64,000 nt of DNA from Ophthalmolycus amberensis (taxonomy: Eukaryota; Chordata; Actinopteri; Perciformes; Zoarcidae). Below the pieces are notes generated by a model, which searched no databases, was not told the origin of the DNA, and saw only the letters and a program-made list of their open reading frames with translations. Made by a program: the position numbers and the translations under genes. Shown piece after piece: positions 23,201-34,900 of the stretch (position 1 is its first letter; each line of letters begins with the position of its first letter). The DNA is taken from assembly GCA_024529925.1 (NCBI GenBank), contig JAFEUB010001797.1:372001-436000 (forward strand). Direction: 5' to 3'.

Positions 23201-24696
23201 GTCCACATAACACAGTTCATTCTCTCCTTCATGAGCACAAAAAGAAATACGTTGGAGATGATAATGTTAAAGAATAAATCATGTGAGAGGGTCTGAAAGA
23301 CAGAATTAAGACTCAGCCAAAACTTCTTTTTTTTTTTTTTTGCACATCTTGGCAAACGTGGCTTTGCATTTAAAGGAGCGGCGTCCTGTTGAGCTCCATC
23401 ATTTCCTCCAAGTCGGGGACATCAATCACATCAATGTTTAGCTGTATACCAGTATGTCTCCTCCCCCTTCCCCAAGCCCCCTCCCCAGTTCTCCGTCCTC
23501 TTCAATTTCCCTTTCCTAATCCCATTTCCCGCTCTTCTTTCTCCTTCGTTCAACCCCCCCCCCCCCACACTGCTCAAATCTTATGGATCATCATCACCGT
23601 CGTCGCTTCCCAAGGAGCTTTAACAGTGACATTTTTCTTCCCCCAGCCAGTCTGGATAAAAATAAGTTCCGCTGTTTTGTTTGGCTTTGTGCCGAGGCTT
23701 TTGTGTCAGTAACAAGCTTTTGTCTCGGCAACAGCGGTCTGCTTTCTGTCACTGTCAAGGCGCACATGCAACTCAAAGGGTTGCAGGGAAAAGGGTAATG
23801 AAGGAGAACCAGGAAACAAACAGGAGAAGATGCTTTGTAATGTTTTTTTTTTCCCTCTCTTGTTCCCACGCTTCCAAAAAAAAAAAAAACCTACATGCTG
23901 GGCTGTACCTGTGTGTGTGTGTGTGGAGCTGGCGCGCATGAGCACCCCCCCCCCCCCCCCCCTCCCCTCTATGAGGCAACATTTGCGGGAAGCAGCAATG
24001 GAAATGTGTGCGCTACCACAACACATACAAACACACACACACACACTCAGCCAAATAAATACTGTATGTTCTCTGCTTTGCCCCCCCCCCCCCCCCATTT
24101 GGACTTAGCCTTTTCTCCTCCTTCATTCACCCCCTCTGAACCTTCCTGTTCTTTGTGGTCGTTCTTTCAGTCCGCTGATCCAAAGCGTTGTAAATGTCAG
24201 GCTGAGAGAGGAGCGGGTTTCTTCTTAAGCACAATAAAACCCACGGGGATCACTGGTGGTGCATCGATCACGGCGTCGCTGTCGTCGTTAATATCGACCA
24301 ATCGGGTTAGTCTTCTACGAGGCTCTGCTCTGCATCTGAGTCAGTCAGGGGAAACATTGACCTTTGACCTCTGGCTTCACTTGCCACTCACACTAGTGGT
24401 CAGTGTTTTTTTTGTTTTTTTTTTTTGCAAAAGGCAGGACGGACGAGGTAATCGTTGGGTTACCTAAATCACACTCCTGGCCCCCCGGACCCCCCAGGAG
24501 ACTGGAGGTAGATGGTGTCCGCCAGCGTTGAAGCAGATTTGGGACACGATGAGAAACTGACCTCACATTGGCTATCTGAGGCTAACTCTGGTTCGCATCT
24601 GACGGCGCCCCTATTCACGTATTGCGCCGAGACCTGGTCTGTGCCGTCCTCCGGGCCTCCTGGTCCACGTGGTGGAACTTCTGCAGTTCCCGTCAG
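20277..24696. other. Intergenic DNA and presumed socs3 3' untranslated region
   Basis: No protein gene recognised. Many short GT/CA tracts (21470, 21620, 21790, 22100, 22310, 23910), AT repeats near 21500 and three poly-C runs (23553, 23947, 24080). The part next to the socs3 stop (about 22.6-24.7 kb) is the likely 3' UTR on the - strand; near 22650 the - strand reads AAAAATAAAT, a possible polyadenylation signal, but the true end cannot be fixed. Confidence 0.4.
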
Positions 24697-25481
24697 TCAT
24701 ATAGGAGCGTCGTACTCCTCCAGGAAGTCTCTAAGTGTGTGCGGGAGCTCCTCCGCCGCTCGCTCCGACCCCCCAAGATTGTTCAGGGTCCTCCTGCACA
24801 TGTGCTGCAGGGAGGAGAGAGAACTTGAGAGGGGCCGCCGCAGTTCCAAGGGAATCTTCTCTCCGCTGGTGTGGATCAGATACACGCTGCACCCCGTCTT
24901 CTCCGCCTCTCTTGAGTTACCCCCACACGCCCCATCTCTGCCCCTTCCAGCATCTGGCCCTTTCCCCATGTAGTGCGCTATGAGCTTCAGCACGCAATCA
25001 AACTGCCGGGGCTCTTGGGTGTTTTGGGGGTCCGGCTGCAAGAAGAAGCCGCCTCCCTCGCTGTGGATGCGCAGGTTCTTGGTCCCTCGGGCCGTCTGGA
25101 CGGAGAGGGTGAAGAAGTGGTGGTGGTCCGAGGAGTCACGGATCAGAAAGGTGCCGGGCGGTTCAGAGCGCAGCAGGGCGCTGGCTTCCCGGCCCCCCAC
25201 AGCCCCCCAGTAAAACCCACTCTCCTGCAGCTTACGCAATGCACGCATCACCTGAAATGAGTGGGGGGGAAAAACAGCAATTATTATGTGTCATCAGCCC
25301 ATTTTTAGGCTTCAATCATGCAAAAAGATGTTTCTCTAAAGGTGTGACTGACCTGCTGGTAGTGTGCATGCGAGCTGAAGGGCTTGTAGTGATGCAGGGT
25401 AGAGTTTGACCCCTGAACCCTGCCCTCCGGAGGGGTCACGCCGCTCATGGCGAGGGGGTTGCGTCCGCTGAAGGCTACCAT
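24697..25481 (-). CDS. socs3: Suppressor of cytokine signalling 3, two coding exons
   Basis: Cytosolic feedback inhibitor of JAK/STAT signalling and substrate adaptor of an Elongin B/C-Cullin 5 ligase. Coding exons: 25481-25353 (43 codons) and 25251-24697 (184 codons plus stop), giving 227 aa; human SOCS3 has 225. Order: KIR/ESS with KPFSSHAHYQ (Phe35 aligns with the JAK-blocking Phe25), SH2 with GFYW and FLIRDSS (Arg81 binds phosphotyrosine), a short Gly/Arg/Glu linker in place of the usual PEST loop, then a SOCS box ending EEYDAPI. The start is chosen because MVAFSGRNPLAM aligns with human MVTHSKFPAAGM, including Met12. The frame is open upstream to 25688 without another ATG. The 101-nt intron falls between YQQ and VMRAL and has GT/AG ends; reading through it would shift the frame. 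The human CDS has no intron. socs3a versus socs3b cannot be settled here. Confidence 0.93.
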
Positions 25482-25489
25482 GGCGCCAT
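25475..25489 (-). promoter_or_regulatory. Four-codon upstream ORF overlapping the socs3 start
   Basis: On the - strand ATGGCGCCATGGTAG starts 8 nt before the socs3 ATG in another frame and ends inside the second socs3 codon. Both ATGs have G at -3 and +4, so both are in strong context. Ribosomes using the first ATG would bypass the main start, which may favour Met12 or reinitiation. Confidence 0.65.
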
Positions 25490-25688
25490 GGCCCCCTGCC
25501 TCTGCCCGCTGGTCGAGAGGCAGGGGGCCCAGAACAGGAGCGCCGAAGCAGACAGGTGGAAAGGAGTTTGGGGCGGAGGGAGAGGAAAGAGAGAGGGAGT
25601 GGGGTGAGGGTGGCTGGGTCACACACCGGGTCCAGGGCCCCGGGGCAGAGGAGTCTGATGCATCCAGAGAGGGGCTGGGAGAGAGCAC
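25482..25688 (-). other. socs3 5' UTR part of coding exon
   Basis: A splice acceptor, GTGTTTAG, lies just above 25688, and the exon runs to the start codon at 25481. It is Pro/Ser-coding in frame but has no ATG. Confidence 0.6.
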
Positions 25689-26506
25689 CTAAACACAGCT
25701 GGAGACAGAGAGCACAGATGATCCACCTAAATGAAGACTGATGCACACATCTAGGCTGCAGTCTCCTCTGAAACTCCATTCATGCAGCGCGGACATAAAT
25801 AAACGACCACTGTGCCACACTAGAGCTCTCAGTTTAGCCTCATGAAATGCAGTTAAGACCATTCTGACAAAATGCATGAGGCGAGACTGGGCAGGCAGGT
25901 TATATTTAGTTTAAATGAATCCTCGCTTACTCGCGCTGAGCCTGCTGCTGCTGCTGCACCGTGCAGCCAGACAGCAACTGGATCCTGATTGCTTTCAATT
26001 GTCTTCGATCGGGCGTACCGCAACAAGGGATTTCAGAAACGGGGTCACTGTGAAAGAGTCCGGCGCGCTTTATTCACCCCCACTTTTCACTAATTAACTC
26101 TTTAGTCCCTGCTCGGCCGCGCCACAGAGGCCCCCATTCTCCGGTTTCACTGTGACTAAAAAAGAAAAAGAAGTGTCCCGTCCGGTCCGGTTTGCTCTGA
26201 GAATTGAAGACGGCTGCACCGGACAGTGCGGGACTGAGGGAAACAGGAGGCGCCATAACGGTTCAGAACCGCTACAGAGCCCGCTGGTATGGAAATCGGT
26301 CTATTTCTCACAATATTGCGAAACAACCCCAAAAATTATAATTCCATGCTCCTCGGCTGCACTGCACCAGGAGCCCCAAGCAGCCAATAACCGCAGCTGT
26401 GCTTAAAACCCGCATTATAACCCGTGTCTTTTCTGTCATTGTGTCTGCTTGAATGATGCACAACGAGGATGTCTTTCCAGTCTATTTTTTTTTTTTTTTA
26501 ACTTAC

Positions 26507-26960
26507 CTTGCGGATATGTTCAGCCCCGCACCGCAGCCGCTCTTCGCCAAAAGAAAAGATATGCAAACTACCCGAGAGTAGTGCTAAATGAATTATTAAC
26601 TCAGGCATTAAAATCCAAAAAAAAAAAAAAACTATCCAAAAAGAAGTGTGGGTTCCTTTCCTAAGCGGAGGAATGTGGTGCCGGTGATATCTGAAGGCGA
26701 GACCGTGTGCGTAAAGGTTACTGGAGGTTGTTTCGGAATAAAGCCTGTGCGAGTGGTAAGGCTCCGCCTCCTGGTGCTCGGACTCTCTTCCAGGAATCAC
26801 GCTCGTGCACGCAGAGAACACATGCACGTGCCCGCGCTCGTTCTTGGCAGATTGCCAATAAATTATCAGCGTGACCTTTTCGCCGGGCAGTTTCCTGGTA
26901 CTGATGGGTTCCCTCCTGCACGAGGTGAACAAGTTAAGAACTAGGTTTCATTGTTATGTT
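26507..26960 (-). promoter_or_regulatory. socs3 first non-coding exon and proximal promoter
   Basis: A strong donor on the - strand, CCGCAAG/GTAAGT, lies at 26507/26506, matching the usual socs3 layout of a non-coding first exon and an ~0.8-kb intron. A STAT-type site lies upstream at 26788. The transcription start is not defined, and no clear TATA box was found. Confidence 0.5.
26788..26796. promoter_or_regulatory. STAT-binding motif TTCCAGGAA
   Basis: Perfect TTCN3GAA site about 280 bp upstream of the first-exon donor. SOCS3 genes are known STAT targets, so this fits feedback control. I found only one perfect site in 25.7-27.0 kb. Confidence 0.5.
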
Positions 26961-28860
26961 ACAGACTTTACTGGCAGTCTAAATGTCGGGCAACATGAAT
27001 AACTCCACATAAACTATATAGTAACGACAAAACGAGACACTATTATACTACTATGCTATTATACTAGGCTGCTGCTATATTGCTTTATATACTGTTTGGT
27101 ATAATCTAAAACAATGCATCAAATTATGAAAGCGATCATATGATTTGTATGTCAAATAATGGAGTAAAAAGTTAAATATCAAATCTCAAAATTGTACTTT
27201 TCCACCACTGCAAGTATTTGCTCAATAATGTATTCGTTCTTGTACTTTTAGATGTCATATTCTTGATTCAATTATTTTATTAATTTTAAATAGTCAATTA
27301 ATTTCCTTTTGTGCTGCTGTAACGTGATAATTTCTCCCAGTGAGGATCAATAAATAGAGCTTACCTTAACACCAGGGAGACGTAAAATCCTTTCATGTTT
27401 CTTTGTTCACAACCTAAACTATGATTAACATTCATGTGAGCTACAAGCCGGTTAGCGTTTAAATGCTGTCCCTCAGGCTCTCGTGTTGTATCAGGAAGCA
27501 ACTGACTTACTGTCAGTGCTCTTGAGCAACAACCGGCTATACTGCTGACCTGAAATACTCTATTACTGGCAAAAAAAACGTACTTAGTTAAAAATATGAA
27601 GGTATTATCTGAAAAGGCACTGAAGGTATCAAAAGTAAATGTACTCATTGTACAGAATGTGTTATATTGTCATCTATTGTATTGTTTGATTATTGTTACT
27701 GGAACATTTATGTGTAAGCAGTATTGCTATATCTGGTCCGGTGAGATATTATTAAGTGGCTATTGTGGTAGTAATAAACTGTACACAACAAATACCTTTT
27801 ATATGCTCACAAAATGTTGTTTTTTTACTTTAGCTGTCAAACAGAGTACATGTTTTTCAGTACAAAGTACAATATTTCCCTCTGAAATGTAGTAGGTGGA
27901 AGTAAGATAATAGGAATACTCAAGCGAGGCATAAGTACCTCTTAATTTCATTTTTTACTCATTACGTTTCTAAGTAAACAAAGATAATGACTATGTTGCT
28001 CACTTTCTGTATGTGGGCATCAATAAACAACTTTAAAACTATAATAACACCATTAATCACAGCAATTTATGCTCACCCCATGCTGCTAACTCCTATAACT
28101 AGCCTGCACATATTTAATGGCAGTGTGATAATGAGCATCGACTGGGCTTAAAGCCATTGTATGCTATAAGGAGGACTGGTTCTTGGAAAAACACCTTCGG
28201 ACTCTGTACTGCATGACCACAAACCTGGGTTGACAGCTTGAGGTCACACCTTTAAAAGGTAATATGAATGACAAAGATCAAGTGGTGTTATCAGAAATGC
28301 ATTGGAAGCAATGAACGCATAAATCAGAGCTTTCTCAAATGTTTTTCACTGTGAAGCATAATTTTGAAAGCATGGTAGGGCATCGCTTCTTTCCCATATA
28401 CACAACCGTTATAATAAAAGACAAAGAAAAAACACACTTCATAATATATAAAAAATAAAATAAGATAAAGGAAAACAATAATAATGAAAATAAGAACAAT
28501 AACAATATGAATACAGATAATCAGTGTCGAAATTATGATAAAATGAAGAACAATAATAATACTTATTATCATGATTGTAATGGTTATGATTATAACCAGA
28601 ATCATATTCATATTTTTAGGTTAACTTCAGGATAAAGTTGAGGATCAAAACATTTCACTGAAGTTTAAATGTAGTTCACAGGTTGACCACTAGAGGGCAT
28701 TTAAATGCATTTTAACCGTGACAAAAACTACAAACAGACATAAATAACAAGTTTTATTATTTTCTGGGGTTGACTTTACTTTACTTGTTGTTGTAAACCA
28801 TAATAAACCATAATAAATAACACGCTGCTTGGTGCTCATCCGTGTCTGTTAACTTGGTCG
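26961..28860. other. Intergenic between divergent socs3 and pgs1
   Basis: AT-rich. Includes a LINE-type tail near 27310-27360 (AATTTCTCCCAGTGAGGATC then AATAAA), a copy of the ACTTTTACTT repeat at 27540-27950, and a long AAT/ATA-rich low-complexity run at 28420-28615. No coding sequence. Confidence 0.5.
27540..27950. repeat. Dispersed ACTTTTACTT-rich teleost repeat
   Basis: Shares GTACTTAGTT, AAAAGTAAATGTACT and AAATGTAGTAGGTGGAAGTA with the copies at 29364 and 50935. Confidence 0.45.
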
Positions 28861-28897
28861 TTGTGTCAATAAAGTGTATTCAAAGTCTCTCTGCTGC

Positions 28898-28910
28898 AAC
28901 AATGGCGGCT
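28898..28910 (+). promoter_or_regulatory. YY1-like site over the pgs1 start codon
   Basis: CAACAATGGCGGC overlaps the initiator ATG. It resembles the AAnATGGCGGC element bound by YY1 just downstream of many housekeeping and mitochondrial-gene start sites. Confidence 0.4.
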
Positions 28911-31900
28911 CCCATGACCTGGAGGAGGCTGGTATACTCCGTGTACTCACCGGCCATCACCGGGGTTTTCACCCGAATATCTGACCGGATTTTCCGCGCA
29001 CGGGACAGACGAGGAGGGTAAGAGACACGGCCCACCCACGGAGACACAGACACGAGGATAAACACGAGGTTTTTCACCCGATCGTGAAGAGACAAGAGAT
29101 GCTTTGCTAATGTTGTTACTGCTAATGCGTCAGTTCTCTGACTTGTGATGCTCTATTTTGATCTGTTAAGTTATCTAGCTTATTTAGGGTGAAACATATA
29201 CTAGTTTAAAGTCAGATTTAGCTAATTTCCACTCGGTAATAAGCCTCCAAGCAGAAGGCAACCTTCAGGGAAAGTATGTGTTTCCACAACTGAAGGTTGA
29301 GGTTCGTACATGCTGTTCTGTTTTCTGTAACTTTGTGTCATTCTACCACAGCTGAAATCTGCACCGGTGGAAGAAGTACTGCGATCTTTTACTCAAGTAT
29401 AAGTAGTAATACTCAGTTATAAGTATAAGTACTGCACTCAAAGTTGTACAGAAGTATTTGGCATCAAAATATACTTAAAGTACCAAAAGTAGAAGTACTC
29501 ATCATGCAGAATTAGGGGTGTCACGGATCACAAACCTCACGGTTCGGTTCGGATCACGGTTCAGGAGTCACTGTTCGGATCATTTTTCGGATCAACAAAG
29601 AAAAGGGACAAATATATCTTTGCTTTCCATTTATTAATTAAAGAACTTTAAGAACACTTAAAGCAAAGAACTTTGGGCTATAGTCTTACATGAAAACAAA
29701 AATATTGAATATGTCCAATTTGAAACAAAATGAAATAAATAAATAAAAATAAAACATTCAAGAATACTCAATTCTGATATCCTCGTCCTTTCATCAATAT
29801 TGAAAGAAAGAAACAGCCAGTGAGCTAGCTTCCACTGTTTACACTGAACTGAACTGCTCGGCAACAACTTGGGTCTAAGTTTACTTCCTGTCAGGTTATG
29901 CCATTCAAATACATAATGTTTACCATTACTGTGACATTATTTTCAAAAAGATGAGAATATCTCCATTGTCTGGGGAGAGGGTCGACCTTTCTGTGGTGAC
30001 TGGAATATTATTGGGCCTGTCTAGCTTCACTCTGATGCTTCTGTCAGCACCTGAACCAGGTGTGTGTGTGTGTGACTCTCACAGAGGGGGCGTGTCTACA
30101 GCACCGGACTAAGAATCACTCCGCCGTGGTGAAAGCGGTCACAGTCTTTTCCTTCTCATAGACGCCTGGAACAGCTTCACACTGAAGTGGGTGCGTGAGT
30201 GGATTTCGTAGCGTGGCTCAAGCATTTTAACCAGATTTAGAAATCCTTTGTTTTCTACAACGGAGTGTCCCCCGTCGCTGAATGACGGGATGGTGGCTCT
30301 TCATATGTGTGGACATGCCGATGTTTTGCCGTCTTTCTCTTTAAATAACGCCTACATACTGCAACGGTTTCGTCCACCACCCTCATCCGTCATTATACGT
30401 TACAGGGAAGACAAAATGTTCCCAAACTTGCGACTTAAATGACGCCGCGGCTTCTGACGTTCCTCCGCTCGCCATGACTTCACCGTTAAATGCTTCTAAG
30501 CTGCTCCATTCACGTGAACACTACTGCTTTATATCTGTTCACTGACACTCTGCATTGATATTCGGGCACTTGTTACTTGAAAAGGAACAGCAGCAGTAGA
30601 ACTTTATTACACACTATGATGATTACGCTGTAAAAAAAGAAAAAAAATACTCTATTGATCCGCGGTTCACAAGTGATCCGAACCGTGAGGGCTAATCCGA
30701 ACGGATCACGGATCGATCCGTGATCCGTGACACCACTATGCAGAATGGTCCATTTCAAAGTAATATATATTACTATATTGTTTTATATTATCGTGTATAA
30801 TTGTTATTAATCAAAATCTGCAAAGTAACTATTTACTGAAGTTGTCAAATCAAACTTTCAATTCAATTCACTTTTTTTATGCAAGAATCTTCATTTGTAA
30901 AGTAGCAACACATCCCTCTGAGATGTAGTGAAATAGAAAGCAGCTCATAATGGAGTACAAGTACAGTACTTAAGTAAATGTACTTAATTACCTCTCTGAC
31001 CGCCTCGGCGTCACGTGACACTTTCCAGCCGATGTTCACACAGGTGATATCACTCATTTGCAAAACGCACCTGCTGCGTTATTATTATTAGTCAGAACGG
31101 ACTCTGTTCAAATGGACAGACGGGGTGGAACGAGATCACAGCAGACACTTCGACATATCTGAGCAGATGGACATCAAGTTCAATGATGACGTTCAATCAA
31201 TCGTACTCTCTTAGGCATCAATGGTTCTACTTGCCTTATTCTCGCAGCGCCTGGTGTGAATGTCCTTCAGCCGATCGAACCGCATTTTGCAGAGCCTGTT
31301 GGGTGGTGTTCGGTGCGGTTTCCCCGTCAGCGCGCTTTCGATTGCTCAGTAGCATCTCGCTTTCCATTCAAGTGTGCCAGCATGTAAAAACCATCAGGAA
31401 ACAGAATCAGCTGAATGGAATCCAGCCGTCATTCATTTTGTCATGTCACACCTGTTGTGACATTTCCTTGGGTGGACATCTTTCCACAATGTCAGTTAAT
31501 TAGTGTGAGCTGCAGTTTCCTTGTTTGTGTCTCTGTTACCGAAAAGGAAGTTTGGGCATGGAGACCGTTTGGAGCCTCACTATAATAATCCGTCATCTAC
31601 ATATCTTTATTGTCTTTATCTCGTACTATAATCCTGCAGCATTCCCTCCATTATTTAACTGTCCGAAATAGTGTGAAGTTATCAGTACAGTAGTGAAGTG
31701 CGCCACACTAAATGGCATCCGCAGACACCGTATGTTGATACTGAGTGTACAAGAACTCCACTCTTATTAAGGATTCTTCCAACTTGTGGCAACAGTTTTG
31801 GGGACAGCCCTTTCCTGTTTCAACGTGACAATTCCCTCGTGTACGAAGCCAGGTCCGTAAAGAAGCTATTTGCATTATAATTATTTATTTTAGTTTGTTT

Positions 31901-34900
31901 TTCAGGAGAGTTTTGACCTCGACCCAACTGGAGAGCTCGGCTTTTATCGCCCACCGTCGGTGGTTGACCTCACAAACACTATCCCAAAGTCTTCCCAGGC
32001 GAGATGGAGCTGTTGTAGCAGCAGTTTAATGCTCATGGTTTTGGATTTAGGTCCGGTGTAACGTACTTTTTTTTGCCATTGAGAATACATGCTCGGAATA
32101 CGGAGTTTCATCACGATATTAAAAAGACTTTGATCTGTTGACACAAATGGGGGTTAAATCGATTGAAGGACGCAAAGAGATTTTCGGGGAATTTTTGTAA
32201 TTATGGGGAAGACAGACGGACATCATTGTTTCCTGTCGCATGCTTCAAATCAAGAGGGATGTGGTGCAGTCGCATATTAAAGTGAACAGCTCCTCTATTC
32301 ATTGCAGTAACGCGCAAACGTCTAGCATTATTGATTTAGCGACTAATCTCATTAAATTGAAAGAGTTAACTTCATCTCAGTTTCATGAAATCGCTGTTCT
32401 TCTAAGTGCGCTACACCTTGATTGAGGAGACGGTGTGTTGATAATGTGTGTGTGTGCAGAAACTCCACCCTTCTTAAGGATTAGTTTTATGGAGGCTTTT
32501 ATTTCACTGTATAGTTTGACTGAGGTAATAGTTGATTTTATATTGTTCTGCTCAGTCCTGAAATGCATAAAAACAAAAACCTCATTTCAAAGTGTGTCTT
32601 ATCTGCTGTCACACTCTCCTTATCTTTTACCACTTACAGTAAACTGTGAAAGCCTTGGGGTCAGCTGGGTGATCCATTACGTTACGTTACATGACCCCAT
32701 CACCGAGCTCAATGTGCTCCTTTCAGATAACGTTTGCAATTTTCACCGCTGTAAAAACAAAAGGCTGCATGGACACGAGGACGACCTCTGACGTGCTACA
32801 GTTGTTTTATGGCTCTTTGAGGTGTGTGTGTGTGTGTGTGTCTGAGTGTCTGAATGAATGATGGGACTTTAATCCCAAACAACGGGGAAATCCCCGCTCT
32901 GTGTTCGAACTCAGCGAAGTGGCTTTGGAAAGAAGCCCCGAGCTGTGTTTCTTTTAGTTTTTAGATGTGTTTTGTTTCCTCCGACTTCTTGAAGACGTTT
33001 TTATTTTGTGGGTTTAATCCAAAACCTGTGTGTGTGTCTGCCGGTCGTAATGAATATGAAGGACTTCAGTAGACTTCTGACAATCAGCATCTGAGGTTCA
33101 CGGTCATGTCTGAGAATCAAACTCCACCCTGTCTTCATGTAATGTGGCTCCATTGTCAGACCAGATGGTGAGATTGTAAGGCGGAGACAAAGGAGATGTG
33201 GTGTTGGGGTGAATTATAGGACACCGAAGAAGGAAATCCAGACACGCTGTTCAGTCTTCTCCTGGATCTTTGTGCTCACAGATTAAAACAGCCCTAGTTT
33301 GAATGTGCCTAAAAATACTAACTAACGTTTGTCAGACTGCAGAGCTACCGGTCCTGTCATGTGTCCGGATCTGGTTCACTTAGACACCTTTGTCACCGGG
33401 TTTCCCACAGGTTGGCAAATATGATATCGGATCCTTTTCAAGCACAGCGGTATTGTGGTGCGTTCAAGTGCTGGCGGGGACGTCTGGCACTTGAGAGTCC
33501 GCGGACGTCAGCACAAAAAAAAGAAGACGATACCCAGAAAACTATTGTTTTCTTCTGATAAATGACACAACTGACCCGTTTCGTCTGACATCGTCTCCTC
33601 ACGCAAACGTCTCATTTTCCACTGACGAGGTCTGCCGTTTCTCATCAATGTGTTTATTTTTGGACGTTTTTCAATCAACCCACACTTTCAGCTGGATTTC
33701 CATACTGATATAAAAGGGCATGAACTTGACAGATACTATGGCTGAACTCAAAACCAGCATGTTGATACTCATAATGATTACAGTACATCCGTCATGAAAT
33801 GGTACGTGGAAACTTGCGTGTAAAGCAATCAAAGTTCATATATATATAACCTTGTAGACGACTCATCATCCCCGGAAGCGCCGCGTGTGGAGGAAGGTTG
33901 TGTGAAGAGAAGCTCCAGAGAAGCATAATACAAGACAAAACTCTCCACTTATCTCAAACAGTTTGTTTTTGATTACAGTTTGTAACCCCTAACCCAAATA
34001 ACTAAAGCCATCACGACAATTGTTCTAATGTCTTGTTATGGACTGAAAATGCGGATTTATGGCGGAACCGACACACAAACGTTTGTTTCCTGCAGGTCCT
34101 CGGTGCTGCTGCTGGCCCCCCTGCTGGCTGAAGACTACCCGGCCCCCCGACATGTCTCCAGGCCCGCCGGGTCAGCCGGGGCTCAGGGCACAGACGGCCT
34201 CTGCGGACACTTCCAATGGATGGCAGAGCACGTACCCGCCTTCCGCGTGCCAGGCACCAGCATCCACATCCTCACCTCACCCGACCAGTTCTACCAGACG
34301 ATGAAGGTCGGTGTCGCTGCGTAAATAAACATTTTGCTGCAAAGGAATGATTAGAACTCCAAAAAAGGACGGCCGACACCTGCAGATATTGACTTTGGAG
34401 ATATGTTCCATGTCGTCATGTATCGTGAAGTAACGCACGAGGCCTGAGAAAGTGCCTGAGGTGTTCGAGGAGGAAGCATTTCTTTGAGTTGGCAGAGAAG
34501 TCTCTTTCGTGCGCTTCATAACGACGGAGCAGCTGATCTGTGCTTTATATCGATAAATGTAAAAGCCCGAGGACTTTACTCAAGAAATGGCCGACCACAT
34601 ATAGTTTTTTAAATAATGTACATTTTGAATTAAAACCCTCCGGAGTTACAAACTGGATCGTTATTTTTTATTTCCTTACGTGGTCCCACACCTGCTGTGT
34701 GTCACCACATTGGAATCCTTTTATGTTTCCTCTTAACTTTAGCCTATTCAGCCGCTCCGGGAACAAAGAAACAGGAATCTACAGCAGCTTCCCTCATACA
34801 CGGACATTGTTTACCAGTTGTATTACATACGAGAAATGTGCTCTTGATGCTAATTATGGAAGAATTTCTCACCCAATTGTTGTGATCTTTTTTTGACCCG

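Larger units (their letters stand above)
29018..34095 (+). other. pgs1 intron 1
   Basis: 5.1 kb with a fish repeat split by a hAT insertion, a decayed Tc1-like fragment and GT tracts. The remainder (32.6-34.0 kb) holds nothing recognised. Confidence 0.7.

Noticed and set aside
23895..24467. 190-codon frame with proline runs
   Set aside because: Crosses CA and poly-C tracts within the presumed socs3 3' UTR; no family resemblance.
25482..25688. N-terminal extension of socs3 in the upstream open frame
   Set aside because: The frame is open but has no ATG, and MVAF… aligns with the known SOCS3 start.
28324..28611. 95-codon Ile/Val-rich frame resembling membrane segments
   Set aside because: Low-complexity AAT/ATA DNA always translates to Ile-rich peptides; no flanking exon signals.
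31183..31503. 106-codon frame in pgs1 intron 1
   Set aside because: No domain or splice signals recognised; lies in repeat-rich intron sequence.
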